This document shows, piece by piece, positions 15,657 to 23,553 of a DNA stretch of 48,029 nucleotides. How positions within the stretch are numbered: the stretch's first letter is position 1; every line of letters begins with the position of its first letter. The notes under the pieces were generated by a model. The model was not told the DNA's origin and searched no databases. It was given only the letters and a program-made list of their open reading frames with translations. Made by a program: the position numbers and the translations under genes. This DNA is from Magnetospira sp. (GTDB taxonomy: Bacteria; Pseudomonadota; Alphaproteobacteria; Rhodospirillales; Magnetospiraceae), in the NCBI GenBank assembly GCA_028282245.1, contig JANQIL010000126.1:1-48029 (forward strand), given 5' to 3'.

Positions 15657-16606
15657 GATTCGCCGTTCTCCTTCCACCAGTCGACGGTGCGGGCGATTCC
15701 GTCGCGCGCCGAAACGCGCGGCCGCCAGTCGAGAACCCGCGTCGCCTTGCCGATGTCCACGGCGCGCGCCGACGCCACACCGCCCGGCGTTCCATGTCGA
15801 ATGTCGGCCGGCCGATGACCGGCGGCGGCGCAAGCCCAATGCCCGATCTCGCCGACCGTCACCGTTTCGCCGGCCCCGAGATTGAACGTGTCGTGGACTA
15901 TATCAGTCCGCCGCAGCATCGTCACCACGCCGCGCCCGAAATCGTCGGCGAACAGAATATCCCTGCGCACGTCCGGATCGCCTCGGATTTCAAAGGGGTC
16001 CTGGCGGTCCACGGCCTTGCGGATCAGCGCCGCGACGACGGTGGAGCGTTGCGGGTCGAAGGCGTCGCCGGGGCCGTAAAGGCTGGTCGGGCGGGCGATC
16101 ACCGTTTCCATGCCGGCGGCCTCGTGCCAGAACCCGCACAGGGCCTCGCCGTGCCGCTTGGCCAGCGCCGCCCCGGCGACCGACGGATCGGGCGGCCGGT
16201 TCCTATCCAGTCCCTCCTCCGTCATCGCGCCATCGAACGGCTGATAGACGGAGGCCGTGCTCACGTAGACCACCCGGCGCGCGCCGGCCTCGGCCAGCGC
16301 CTCGAAAAGCCACGTGTCGAGGACCGCGTTGGCGCTCAGATGGCGGGTCCGCCGCGCCGTCCCCATGGTCGATCCGCCGGTCTCGGCCGCCGCCAGCACC
16401 GCCGCGTCGCATCCCTCGGCAACGGATCGGCAGGCGGTCCGATCGGTGAGATCGGCGCGCACCCAGGCGACGCGCGGATCCCGGACGAACTGACCCCGGT
16501 CGCCGCGAAACTGCGCCCGCGCCTCGGCCTCCGGAAACGCGTCGAGAAGCGCCCGGAGCACCGCCGAGCCGGCCAGTCCGTTGGCCCCGGCGACCAGGAT
16601 TCTCAT
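15644..16606 (-). CDS. Extended SDR sugar epimerase/dehydratase-like protein lacking the catalytic Tyr
   Basis: A 320-residue Rossmann protein with the GANGLAG dinucleotide motif at residues 7-13, VVYVSTASVYQP at the active-site Ser/Thr, and RPTSLYGPGDAFD at about 172-184. In place of YxxxK it has A146-ALA-K150, so the Lys remains but the catalytic Tyr is Ala. It is paralogous in general shape to the SDR at 392-1348. The start ATG at 16604-16606 overlaps the TGA of the nucleotidyltransferase gene (ATGA), and the 3' end overlaps the TylF-like gene. Loss of Tyr suggests altered chemistry, such as a reaction with substrate-assisted proton transfer or a non-redox binding role. Confidence 0.82.
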   Translation of the reverse strand: MRILVAGANGLAGSAVLRALLDAFPEAEARAQFRGDRGQFVRDPRVAWVRADLTDRTACRSVAEGCDAAVLAAAETGGSTMGTARRTRHLSANAVLDTWLFEALAEAGARRVVYVSTASVYQPFDGAMTEEGLDRNRPPDPSVAGAALAKRHGEALCGFWHEAAGMETVIARPTSLYGPGDAFDPQRSTVVAALIRKAVDRQDPFEIRGDPDVRRDILFADDFGRGVVTMLRRTDIVHDTFNLGAGETVTVGEIGHWACAAAGHRPADIRHGTPGGVASARAVDIGKATRVLDWRPRVSARDGIARTVDWWKENGESWPK

Positions 16607-17310
16607 CCGCCGCCCTCGCCGAGGTCTCGGCGCGCCCGCGTCAGGTCCTCGGGAACGCCGATATCGATGAAGTAGCCCTCGCGGCATTGACCGCGCAGGC
16701 GCCCCGCCGCCGCCAGGGCGGGGAACACCTCGCGCTCCAGGGAGGCCGGCCCTTGCGGAACACGTGTCAGGATGTCGCGCCGCAACAGGTAGATGCCGGC
16801 GTTGGACAGGCCCGCCACGCCGGGCGCGCCGCGCTCGCGGAAGGCGGTGATCCGCGCGCCGTCCAGATCGACCACGCCGGCGCGGCCGGTGTCCGGCAGA
16901 TGGCGCAGGGCGAGCCAGCCGAGCCAATCGCCGTCCGGGCGCTCGGCCACGAACTCCGCAAGGCCGCAGTCGAACAGGCTGTCGCCATTGAGCATCAGGA
17001 AGGTCGTCTCCAAGCGGTCGGCCGCGAATCGCAGGGCGCCGGCGGTACCCAGGGGCGCCGGCTCGACCACCACGCCGATCTCCGCCCCGGCGCGCCGCGT
17101 TCCGTCGTACCGGTCGACGATCCGGTCGCCCCGATGGCCGGCAAGGAGCACGATCCGCCCGAGACCCGCCGCCGTCACGCGGTCCAGCAGGTGGTCGAGA
17201 AACGGCCGTCCGGCCACCTCGATCAGCGGTTTCGGGCAGGTTTCGGTCAGCGGTCCGAGGCGGCGCCCCCGGCCGCCGACGAGAATCACCGCCTGGGAAG
17301 GACGGTCCAT
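16603..17310 (-). CDS. Sugar-phosphate nucleotidyltransferase, HddC-like
   Basis: A 235-residue GT-A-like nucleotidyltransferase. The N-terminus has the nucleotide-binding loop GGRGRRLGPLTETCPKPLI, followed by PLGTAGALRFAAD, LMLNGDSLFD with the catalytic metal Asp, SNAGIYLL, and a C-terminal YFIDIGVPEDLTRA. The FIDIG-x-PEDL ending is characteristic of the D-glycero-D-manno-heptose 1-phosphate guanylyltransferase (HddC) branch. It activates a sugar 1-phosphate with GTP or another NTP. It follows the RmlC-like gene by ten bases and precedes the SDR with an ATGA overlap. In this operon it should supply the activated sugar on which the epimerases and methyltransferase act. Confidence 0.85.
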   Translation of the reverse strand: MDRPSQAVILVGGRGRRLGPLTETCPKPLIEVAGRPFLDHLLDRVTAAGLGRIVLLAGHRGDRIVDRYDGTRRAGAEIGVVVEPAPLGTAGALRFAADRLETTFLMLNGDSLFDCGLAEFVAERPDGDWLGWLALRHLPDTGRAGVVDLDGARITAFRERGAPGVAGLSNAGIYLLRRDILTRVPQGPASLEREVFPALAAAGRLRGQCREGYFIDIGVPEDLTRARRDLGEGGG

Positions 17311-17320
17311 GGCCGCCGCC

Positions 17321-17839
17321 TCACTCCAGGCCCAGGTCGCGCCGCGACACGATCGACGGGGCGCGCGGCCAGAAGATGTTCAGGTCGGGATCGTCCCAGG
17401 CGATGGTGAACTGACGGCCTCGGTCGTAGGTGGTGGTCTGCTTGTAATGGAACATCGCCCAGTCGCTCAGGACCAGATGGCCGTTGCCGAACCCGGGCGG
17501 CACGAGAATCTGCTGGCGCGTGCGATCGGACAGCGTGAACGCCTCCCATTGCCGGTATTGCGGCGAGTCCGGAATCCAGTTGACGACCACCAGATAGAAC
17601 TTGCCATGCAGGCAACCGATGAGTTTCGCGGTGTCCGGATCCCCGTGCAGGCCGCGCAGGACGCCCGCCGTGGACGTCGAGATGTCGTCCTGGATGAAGC
17701 GATGGGAGATCCCGGCCTCGCGGAACAGGACTTCGTTGTAGAGCTCCACGTATTCGCCGCGAAAATCCTCGAACCGCGTCGCCGGTTCGATCCGGAGCAC
17801 CCCATCGAGGCTGGTTTCGTGGACCTTCAGTGCCGTCAT
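17321..17839 (-). CDS. dTDP-4-dehydrorhamnose 3,5-epimerase (RmlC)-like protein
   Basis: A 172-residue cupin of the RmlC family. The active-site segment VLRGLHGD keeps the Arg and His of the catalytic region; KLIGCLHGKFYLVVV, YKQTTTYDRGRQFTIAW and DDPDLNIFWP are the other family blocks. The PxGFAHGF block reads PPGFGNGHLV, so the His normally there is Asn. The ATG at 17839 has GGGGGAGTC directly upstream; the longer open frame to 18043 enters the regulatory spacer. It is the first gene of the six-gene operon ending at 13254, divergent from the flagellar genes. It should epimerise a 4-keto nucleotide sugar, though the His change makes exact RmlC activity uncertain. Confidence 0.8.
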   Translation of the reverse strand: MTALKVHETSLDGVLRIEPATRFEDFRGEYVELYNEVLFREAGISHRFIQDDISTSTAGVLRGLHGDPDTAKLIGCLHGKFYLVVVNWIPDSPQYRQWEAFTLSDRTRQQILVPPGFGNGHLVLSDWAMFHYKQTTTYDRGRQFTIAWDDPDLNIFWPRAPSIVSRRDLGLE

Positions 17840-17897
17840 GACTCCCCCGCCGGTGTCGATGCCGATGCGCCGCCTCCCCCACTCTTCCCGCCGCCGG

Positions 17898-17912
17898 TTA
17901 ATTTTTGCTTGA
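17898..17912 (+). promoter_or_regulatory. CtrA-like box (TTAA-N7-TTGA)
   Basis: TTAA, seven bases, then TTGA differs at one position from the alphaproteobacterial CtrA consensus TTAA-N7-TTAA. It sits in the 252-base spacer between the glycan operon and fliK, in DNA where T/A-rich eight-base matches are rare. The assignment is a motif match only. Confidence 0.4.
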
Positions 17913-18037
17913 AGCGTCCCGAACGCGGCAGAAATTGCCATCGACCGGGCAGCGATTGCCGCGTGGGTCCGTGCGACGCGTCGCCACGCACCCCTTGAAT
18001 CCTTGAAACACAAGCCCTTGGCACACTCTGCTCCGAC

Positions 18038-18052
18038 TGGCATGGAGCTTGC
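18038..18052 (+). promoter_or_regulatory. Sigma-54 promoter of the fliK-flgD-flgE genes
   Basis: TGGCATG, four bases, TTGC matches the sigma-54 consensus TGGCACG-N4-TTGC at all but one position, with the exact GG to GC spacing. Transcription would begin near 18064, about 28 bases before the fliK ATG. The cognate activator is probably FlbD, encoded at 28174-29523, which keeps the sigma-54 contact motif. Confidence 0.82.
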
Positions 18053-18091
18053 TGCCCATATGTCGGGACACCCTTATTCGGATCGACCGCC

Positions 18092-19846
18092 ATGACCGTT
18101 GTCAACTACGACCGCCAGGTTTTCGACTCCGCCGCGTCAACGGTGGCCGGCACGACGGCACGCGGCGACAAGACCGTGCCCACCGCGGCGAGCGTCTTCT
18201 CGTCGCTGGTGACCGCCCTGACCGGGCAAATGAACGCTTCGTCGCTGGAACTGATGGATCGGTCGGCCATCGTGCCGGCCGACCGCCCCCGGCCGACCGA
18301 TACCGAGCCACGCCGGGACGATGACGCGCGCGACACCGCCCCGGTGGACCGCGACCGCCCGGCGGCCGACGACGACACGCGCGGCGATCGGACCGGCGCC
18401 CGCGACGAGCGGGTCGACGAGTCGGAACGGTCGGAGACGGCGGCCGACGACGACGGGCACGCCGAGGACGGCCGCAAGGATACGTCCGACCAAGACGAGA
18501 CCGCGTCCGACACCGAGACCGCGCCGCGCGACGACGACGCGGCATCCGGGGAATCGTCGAACGCCACGGCGGATGGCGACGGCGACGATTCCTCCGCGCG
18601 GGCCGCCTCGGCCGACCAGGACGCGACCGCCAACCCGGCCACCGCCGCCATGGTTTCCGAAATGCAACAGGCGGCGACCAACGGTTCGCGAACGGCAACC
18701 GGCGACGCCGCCCGGACCGCCGGTGCCGCGACCGCGACGGCGGCCTCCGAAGGCAAGACCACCACGCCCCAGACCACCACCAACACCGCGGCCGTCGACC
18801 CGAACGCGCCGCGCGACACCGGCGAGGCCGGCCAGCGATCCACCAAGACCGGACAACAGGCAACGCCGCAGCAGACCGCGCAGACATCGGCGCGCGGCGA
18901 CACCCTGGCCCGCCAGGGCGCCGACCTGGCGCAACGCATGGACCCGGGCAGCGACGTCAAGGTGTCGGTAAGCGTGCGCCAGCAGGGCGGCACCGCCACC
19001 GGACAAGCTCAACTGTCATCGACAACCGTTGCCGCCCTGGCCGAGGACGGTGTCGAAACGACCACCGCCACGACCACGGCCGGCACTCCGAAGACGGCCG
19101 CGCCGGCACCCCAGGGCGCCGCCCAGTCGTCGGCCCAGACGGCCGGACAAGCCACCGCTCAGGCGCAGATGGCGGCCCAGGCCTCGGCCGCCGCCGGCCA
19201 GGCGGTTCAGGACACGACGACGGCGGCGGCCCTCGGCGGACGAACCGCCGCCGCGACGGCGGCCTCGTCCACCACCACCGTCCAGGCCCCGTCGGCGACC
19301 GGAGATGCCGGTGGGATCGCGCCATCGACGCCAAGTCAGCAGACCACGCAGACCCAGCAGGCGACGCAGACCAAGCAGGCACAGGCGAACCAGCAGACGC
19401 AGGCCCAGCGACCGGTCGCCGAGCAGGTCTCGGTGCAGGTCACCAAGGCCCTCGCGCAGGGCAAGGACAGCATCACCGTCCGTCTGCAACCAGGCGACCT
19501 GGGACGGGTCGAGGTGCGTCTCGACATGGCCGACAATGGCCGCGTCCAGGTGACGGTGACGGCGGATCGGCCGGAAACCCTCGACCTGCTGCGCGGCGAC
19601 TCGCGAATGCTCGAAAAGGCGCTCCAGGACGCCGGCCTGAACACCGACGCCGGATCGATGAATTTCGGCCTCCGCGATCAGGGTCAGCAGCAGGCGGAAC
19701 CCGACGGAGCGGCCGGCCAGCAGGCGGCCACCGACGATCCCGCCTCGGACGGTCTCGACGAGATCATGGCCTTGATCGACCAATCCCCGGAGGATCTGGC
19801 GGCCCATCTCGCGTCGGCGCGCGGTCGCGTCGACATTCGAGCCTAG
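18092..19846 (+). CDS. fliK: Flagellar hook-length control protein FliK
   Basis: A 584-residue protein. The first 200 residues are rich in Asp, Arg, Glu and Thr, and the middle third is Ala/Thr/Gln-rich and low in complexity, as in the flexible ruler part of FliK. The C-terminal substrate-switch domain (about residues 442-525) shows ITVRLQPGDLGRVEVRLDM, VQVTVTADRPETLDLLR and LEKALQDAGL, the Flg_hook core. FliK is exported through the flagellar type III system, measures the hook and switches export specificity. It is the first gene after the sigma-54 promoter and is followed by flgD after ten bases. No transmembrane segment is seen. A second FliK-like gene lies at 32515-34167. Confidence 0.88.
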   Translation: MTVVNYDRQVFDSAASTVAGTTARGDKTVPTAASVFSSLVTALTGQMNASSLELMDRSAIVPADRPRPTDTEPRRDDDARDTAPVDRDRPAADDDTRGDRTGARDERVDESERSETAADDDGHAEDGRKDTSDQDETASDTETAPRDDDAASGESSNATADGDGDDSSARAASADQDATANPATAAMVSEMQQAATNGSRTATGDAARTAGAATATAASEGKTTTPQTTTNTAAVDPNAPRDTGEAGQRSTKTGQQATPQQTAQTSARGDTLARQGADLAQRMDPGSDVKVSVSVRQQGGTATGQAQLSSTTVAALAEDGVETTTATTTAGTPKTAAPAPQGAAQSSAQTAGQATAQAQMAAQASAAAGQAVQDTTTAAALGGRTAAATAASSTTTVQAPSATGDAGGIAPSTPSQQTTQTQQATQTKQAQANQQTQAQRPVAEQVSVQVTKALAQGKDSITVRLQPGDLGRVEVRLDMADNGRVQVTVTADRPETLDLLRGDSRMLEKALQDAGLNTDAGSMNFGLRDQGQQQAEPDGAAGQQAATDDPASDGLDEIMALIDQSPEDLAAHLASARGRVDIRA

Positions 19847-19856
19847 GAAACGCGCA

Positions 19857-20702
19857 ATGGTTGACTCCGTCGCCGCCAGCAGCAACCCCGCCCTGACCAG
19901 TTCCGGCCAATCGAAGGCCAAGCTGGCCGAGGACCTGGACAACTTCCTGACCCTGCTGGTCACCCAACTCAAGCACCAGGACCCGTTGGACCCCATGGAC
20001 GCCAACGAGTTCACCAGCCAGTTGGTGCAGTTCGCGCAGGTCGAACAGCAGATCCAGCAGAACGCCAACCTGGAGGACATCCTGGCCGCCCAGCAGCTCA
20101 ACAACCTGGGCACCATCGTCAGCTACATCGGCAAGTACGCCGAGGTGGTCTCCAACGTGATGTCGATGGAGGATCATCACGGCAAGTTCAGCTACACCCT
20201 GTTCGACGACGCCGTGTCGTCGCAGATCACCATCCGCAACGAGGACGGAGAGGTGGTCTTCTATCAGCAGGGCGAAACGGCCGCCGGCACCCATTACTTC
20301 GAATGGGACGGCAAGGACAACCTGGGCAACGTCTATCCGGACGGCGTCTACACGGTGACGGTCTCGGCCCTCGACCCCAACGAGGATCCGATCGACGTCG
20401 GCTACACCACCTTCGGCCGGGTGACCGGGGTGCGCACCGACAACGGCAACGCCTATCTCGAACTGAACAACGGCTATTTCATCTCCATCGACGGCGTGCT
20501 GTCGGTCGCCGAGCCACCGAGCGATTCCGGCAACGGAGATGGTTCCGGTGACGGCTCCGGTGACGGCGATGGCTCCGGTGACGGTGACGGCTCCGGAGAC
20601 GGCGATGGCTCCGGCGACGGTGACGGCTCCGGAGACGGCGAAGGTGACGGCGATGGAGATGGGGACGGGGACGGTGAGGGTGATGACAGCGAAGATGCGT
20701 GA
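19857..20702 (+). CDS. flgD: Flagellar hook assembly (capping) protein FlgD with acidic repeat tail
   Basis: A 281-residue protein. The conserved N-terminus includes FLTLLVTQLKHQDPLDPMD and NEFTSQLVQFAQVEQQ, the signature of FlgD. The middle holds the FlgD Ig-like and Tudor-like domains (YFEWDGKDNLGNVYPDGVYT). FlgD caps the growing hook and is discarded later. Most FlgD proteins end near residue 225; this one has about 55 extra residues made of Gly, Asp and Ser (GSGDGD units) with a final EGDDSEDA. The tail is encoded by an 18-base repeat. An AGGAAA ribosome site lies before the ATG. It sits between fliK and flgE. Confidence 0.93.
   Translation: MVDSVAASSNPALTSSGQSKAKLAEDLDNFLTLLVTQLKHQDPLDPMDANEFTSQLVQFAQVEQQIQQNANLEDILAAQQLNNLGTIVSYIGKYAEVVSNVMSMEDHHGKFSYTLFDDAVSSQITIRNEDGEVVFYQQGETAAGTHYFEWDGKDNLGNVYPDGVYTVTVSALDPNEDPIDVGYTTFGRVTGVRTDNGNAYLELNNGYFISIDGVLSVAEPPSDSGNGDGSGDGSGDGDGSGDGDGSGDGDGSGDGDGSGDGEGDGDGDGDGDGEGDDSEDA
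20530..20688 (+). repeat. In-frame 18-base tandem repeat encoding GSGDGD
   Basis: The 3' end of flgD is built from about four 18-base units with sequence like GGCTCCGGTGACGGTGAC, flanked by shorter GDG/GDGD variants. The unit length is a multiple of three, so gain or loss of units keeps the frame. Third positions vary (GGT/GGC/GGA, GAC/GAT), which suggests the array is not newly formed. Confidence 0.85.
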
Positions 20703-20778
20703 GCGGACACCCCTCACTCCCGACGCAGACGGCAAGCGGCCCGACGCGCGTGCGTATTAAGACCTTCAGGAGGACGCC

Positions 20779-23274
20779 ATGAGTCTCTATGGTGCTTTGT
20801 TTTCAGGCGTTTCGGGCCTTCAGTCGCAGTCCAGCTCGATGGGGGCCATCGCCGACAACGTGACCAACGTCAACACGGTGGGCTACAAGCGCACCGAGGT
20901 TCAGTTCAAGACCCTGGTCACCAAGCAGGTGTCGCTGACCAAATACGCGGCCGGCGGGGTTCAGTCGAAGCCACTGGCCGGCATCGACGTGCAGGGCCTC
21001 CTTCAGGCGACCGCCAACTCCACCGATATCGCGTTGTCGGGGCAGGGCGTGTTCATCGTCAACGAGGCGGCCAATCCGTCGACCGGCGACATCTTCGCCT
21101 ATACCCGGGCCGGGTCGTTCAAGGTCGACGAGGACGGGTACCTGCGCAACACGTCCGGCTGGTACCTCCAGGGCTGGCCGCTGCAAACCTGGGACAACTC
21201 GACCCAGGCGGTGGTCAAGACGATCGGCAACGACGTCTACATGAAGGCCTACAAGAACGATCAAGGGGACACGGTCTACATCAACGACAACATCGTCGAC
21301 GACACCAATCTGAAGCCGCTGAATCTCAACACCATCGGCGGCACCGCGACGGCGACCACGACCATCGCGCTGGGCGCCAACCTGCCGTCGTCCGACGAGA
21401 CGGGCGCGTCACACAAGAGCGACATCCTGATCTACGACTCGCTCGGCAACCCGCACAACCTCAACCACACCTGGGTCAAGCGGGCATCCAACGCCTGGGA
21501 CTACACCGTGGTTCCACCGAAGGGCTCCGAACGCTTCCTGATCGAGGATCAGACCAGTTCGCGCAACAACTATTATTCCGCCGGACGGCTGGACTTCGAA
21601 ACCATCCCGGATAACGGCACGTCCATGACGCTCGGCGTCAATGGAACAACCTATACAGTTAACTTTACGACGTCCGATGATACTGACGTGCACGATCAGA
21701 CACTTTCCGTGGGCAGCCAACCGGAAGACGGAGAAACGATCCAGATCGTTGCCAACGGCACCACGACAACCTTCGAGTTCAACAACGGCTCGCCAAACTC
21801 CTTCACCGTGGGCACCCAGCCGACCGATGGCGATACCTACATCATCACCGTGGGTGGCGTTCCGACGACCTTCGAGTTCGAGAGCGGCGGCGGCGTTTCG
21901 GCCGGCAACACGGCGGTCACGATCGGCGGCACCACGGATGCCACAGCGACCAACCTCGCCGCCGCCATGGAAACCGTACTCGATACCCAGATCGCCGCCG
22001 ACGCCTATACCGGCGTCGTCGGCTCGGTGATTTCGCTACAGAACGTCCCCGGCGACACCGCGATCACCGTCTCCGACGGCACCGGCGGCGACATCACGAC
22101 CACCGAGTTCACCTCCGGCCGCACCCCGATCACCATCGGACCCAACGCTCAATCGACCGCCGCCAACCTGGCCTCGGCCATCAACACGGCATTGACCACC
22201 ACCATGGGCACCGCGTCCCAGGAATGGACCTCGGTGAACGGAACGACGGTCACCGTGCACCAGACCAAGTTCAACACCTCGGCCACCGTCATAACCCTGG
22301 CGGCCTCGTCGGACTCGTCGTCCGCTCTCGGCACCGGCGACGGCGTTGTCACCGCCGGAGCGCTGGGCGCCGCCGACGCGGCGCTCGACATCAACGTCAC
22401 CGGCCGTTCGCTGTCGCAGATCATGGACGAACTGGCCGAGCGCATGCAGGCGATCATGCTGTACGAATACGGCGGCACGCCGGCTTCGCCACCCGACGCC
22501 TGGGCGACCCGACTGGCCGGCGAGAGTTCGGTCTATTTCATCCAGGGATCGGCCGCCTACGAGGTCGCGGTCGACGCTTCCAACCTGACCACCAACGGCG
22601 TCGCCTCGGTGATGCAGAACACCGCGTTCACCGTAGAATCCCTGGATGCCACCGTGGCCTGGATCACGGCCGGAAATTACGCGGTGGAGTTCAACGGCGA
22701 CGGCACCCCGGACAAGTTCTTCGGCTCCGACGAATCGACCGCCTCGGATCCGCGTGTCCAATACCAGATCAACTGGGCCAACGGGGCCGACGACATGGAC
22801 GGCTCGACCACCCCGGCCCTGTCGGTGGGGCTCGGCAACTACAACACCTCCGACGGCCTGGTCCAATTCGCGGGCGACTATCAGATCCGCTACATCTCCC
22901 AGAACGGCGCCTCGTTCGGCAACTACGCCGGGGTCTCGATCGGCGCCGACGGCGTGGTCACCGCGCTGTTCGACAACGGGGTGACCAAGCCGGTGTTCAT
23001 GATCCCGGTCGCCACCCTCGTCAATCCGAACGGCATGGAGGCGATGTCCGGCAACGTCTGGATCGAGACAGACGGCTCCGGCCAGCCGACCGTGCGCGAG
23101 GCCGGCGCCGGCGGCGCCGGGCAGGTCTCGGCGGCCTCCCTGGAAGCCTCCACCGTCGACCTGGGCGAGGAGTTCACCTCCATGATCACCACCCAGCGGG
23201 CCTATTCGGCGTCCACCAAGATCATCACCACGGCCGACGAGATGCTGGAGGAACTGATGCGGGTCAAACGCTAA
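20779..23274 (+). CDS. flgE: Flagellar hook protein FlgE, enlarged
   Basis: An 831-residue hook protein, about twice the usual length. The N-terminal rod-like domain (SLYGALFSGVSGLQSQSS, NVTNVNTVGYKRT) and C-terminal domain (GLVQFAGDYQ, STVDLGEEFTSMITTQRAYS, SASTKIITTADEMLEELM) are typical FlgE. Between about residues 275 and 590 is a large Thr/Gly/Ala-rich insertion with repeated modules: TTTTFEFNNG and VPTTFEFESGG, each preceded by a QPxDGxT segment, and TATNLAAAMET / STAANLASAINT. These resemble beta-rich surface modules of hook and flagellin outer domains. A GGAGG ribosome site precedes the ATG. The insertion includes a locally more AT-rich stretch near 21640-21720. A terminator follows at 23303. 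Confidence 0.93.
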   Translation: MSLYGALFSGVSGLQSQSSSMGAIADNVTNVNTVGYKRTEVQFKTLVTKQVSLTKYAAGGVQSKPLAGIDVQGLLQATANSTDIALSGQGVFIVNEAANPSTGDIFAYTRAGSFKVDEDGYLRNTSGWYLQGWPLQTWDNSTQAVVKTIGNDVYMKAYKNDQGDTVYINDNIVDDTNLKPLNLNTIGGTATATTTIALGANLPSSDETGASHKSDILIYDSLGNPHNLNHTWVKRASNAWDYTVVPPKGSERFLIEDQTSSRNNYYSAGRLDFETIPDNGTSMTLGVNGTTYTVNFTTSDDTDVHDQTLSVGSQPEDGETIQIVANGTTTTFEFNNGSPNSFTVGTQPTDGDTYIITVGGVPTTFEFESGGGVSAGNTAVTIGGTTDATATNLAAAMETVLDTQIAADAYTGVVGSVISLQNVPGDTAITVSDGTGGDITTTEFTSGRTPITIGPNAQSTAANLASAINTALTTTMGTASQEWTSVNGTTVTVHQTKFNTSATVITLAASSDSSSALGTGDGVVTAGALGAADAALDINVTGRSLSQIMDELAERMQAIMLYEYGGTPASPPDAWATRLAGESSVYFIQGSAAYEVAVDASNLTTNGVASVMQNTAFTVESLDATVAWITAGNYAVEFNGDGTPDKFFGSDESTASDPRVQYQINWANGADDMDGSTTPALSVGLGNYNTSDGLVQFAGDYQIRYISQNGASFGNYAGVSIGADGVVTALFDNGVTKPVFMIPVATLVNPNGMEAMSGNVWIETDGSGQPTVREAGAGGAGQVSAASLEASTVDLGEEFTSMITTQRAYSASTKIITTADEMLEELMRVKR

Positions 23275-23302
23275 CCGGCTGATCGGCCAGGAGCCGCGCA
23301 AC

Positions 23303-23347
23303 GCGCCGTCGGGAACCGCCTCGGAACCGGACGGCGCATTTGCGTTT
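23303..23347 (+). terminator. Terminator after flgE
   Basis: Arms GCGCCGTC (23303-23310) and GACGGCGC (23330-23337) are perfect complements around a 19-base loop that itself contains CGG/CCG pairs, and are followed by ATTTGCGTTT. It lies about 30 bases after the flgE stop and separates the hook genes from the fliF operon. Confidence 0.65.
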
Positions 23348-23449
23348 CCAAACCGAAACGACTCGACGGGACGTCACGCAGGGTTCATGCTCGCAAGGCG
23401 ATGGGTTCGGTCGCGGGAACGACATCTGGTAGGCAATTTTTGCCGGGTG

Positions 23450-23464
23450 TTAACGTCTTGTTCA
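23450..23464 (+). promoter_or_regulatory. CtrA-like box upstream of fliF (TTAA-N7-TTCA)
   Basis: TTAA-CGTCTTG-TTCA matches seven of eight informative positions of the CtrA consensus. It lies about 90 bases before the fliF ATG, the place where CtrA acts on fliF in Caulobacter. No sigma-54 motif with correct spacing was found in this 279-base spacer, so early-class control of fliF by CtrA is plausible. Confidence 0.45.
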
Positions 23465-23553
23465 TGACGGCCGAATAGCCTCTATGCTAGAGTTGTTCGT
23501 GTTTTTCTTGGCGCGCCATCGATTTCGGCGTCCCTGGGCATGCAAGGCAGGCA

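Noticed and set aside
18018-18033. TTGGCAC followed by TGC, a possible sigma-54 site
   Set aside because: The distance between GG and GC is two bases too short; the site at 18038-18052 has the correct spacing.
20530-20688. Repeated DNA considered as a CRISPR-like or satellite array
   Set aside because: The repeat is in frame, encodes GSGDGD and has no spacers, so it is the coding tail of flgD.
23432-23444. GGCAA/TTGCC in front of fliF, considered as sigma-54 promoter or terminator
   Set aside because: Spacing does not fit sigma-54, and the stem is only five pairs with no U-tract.
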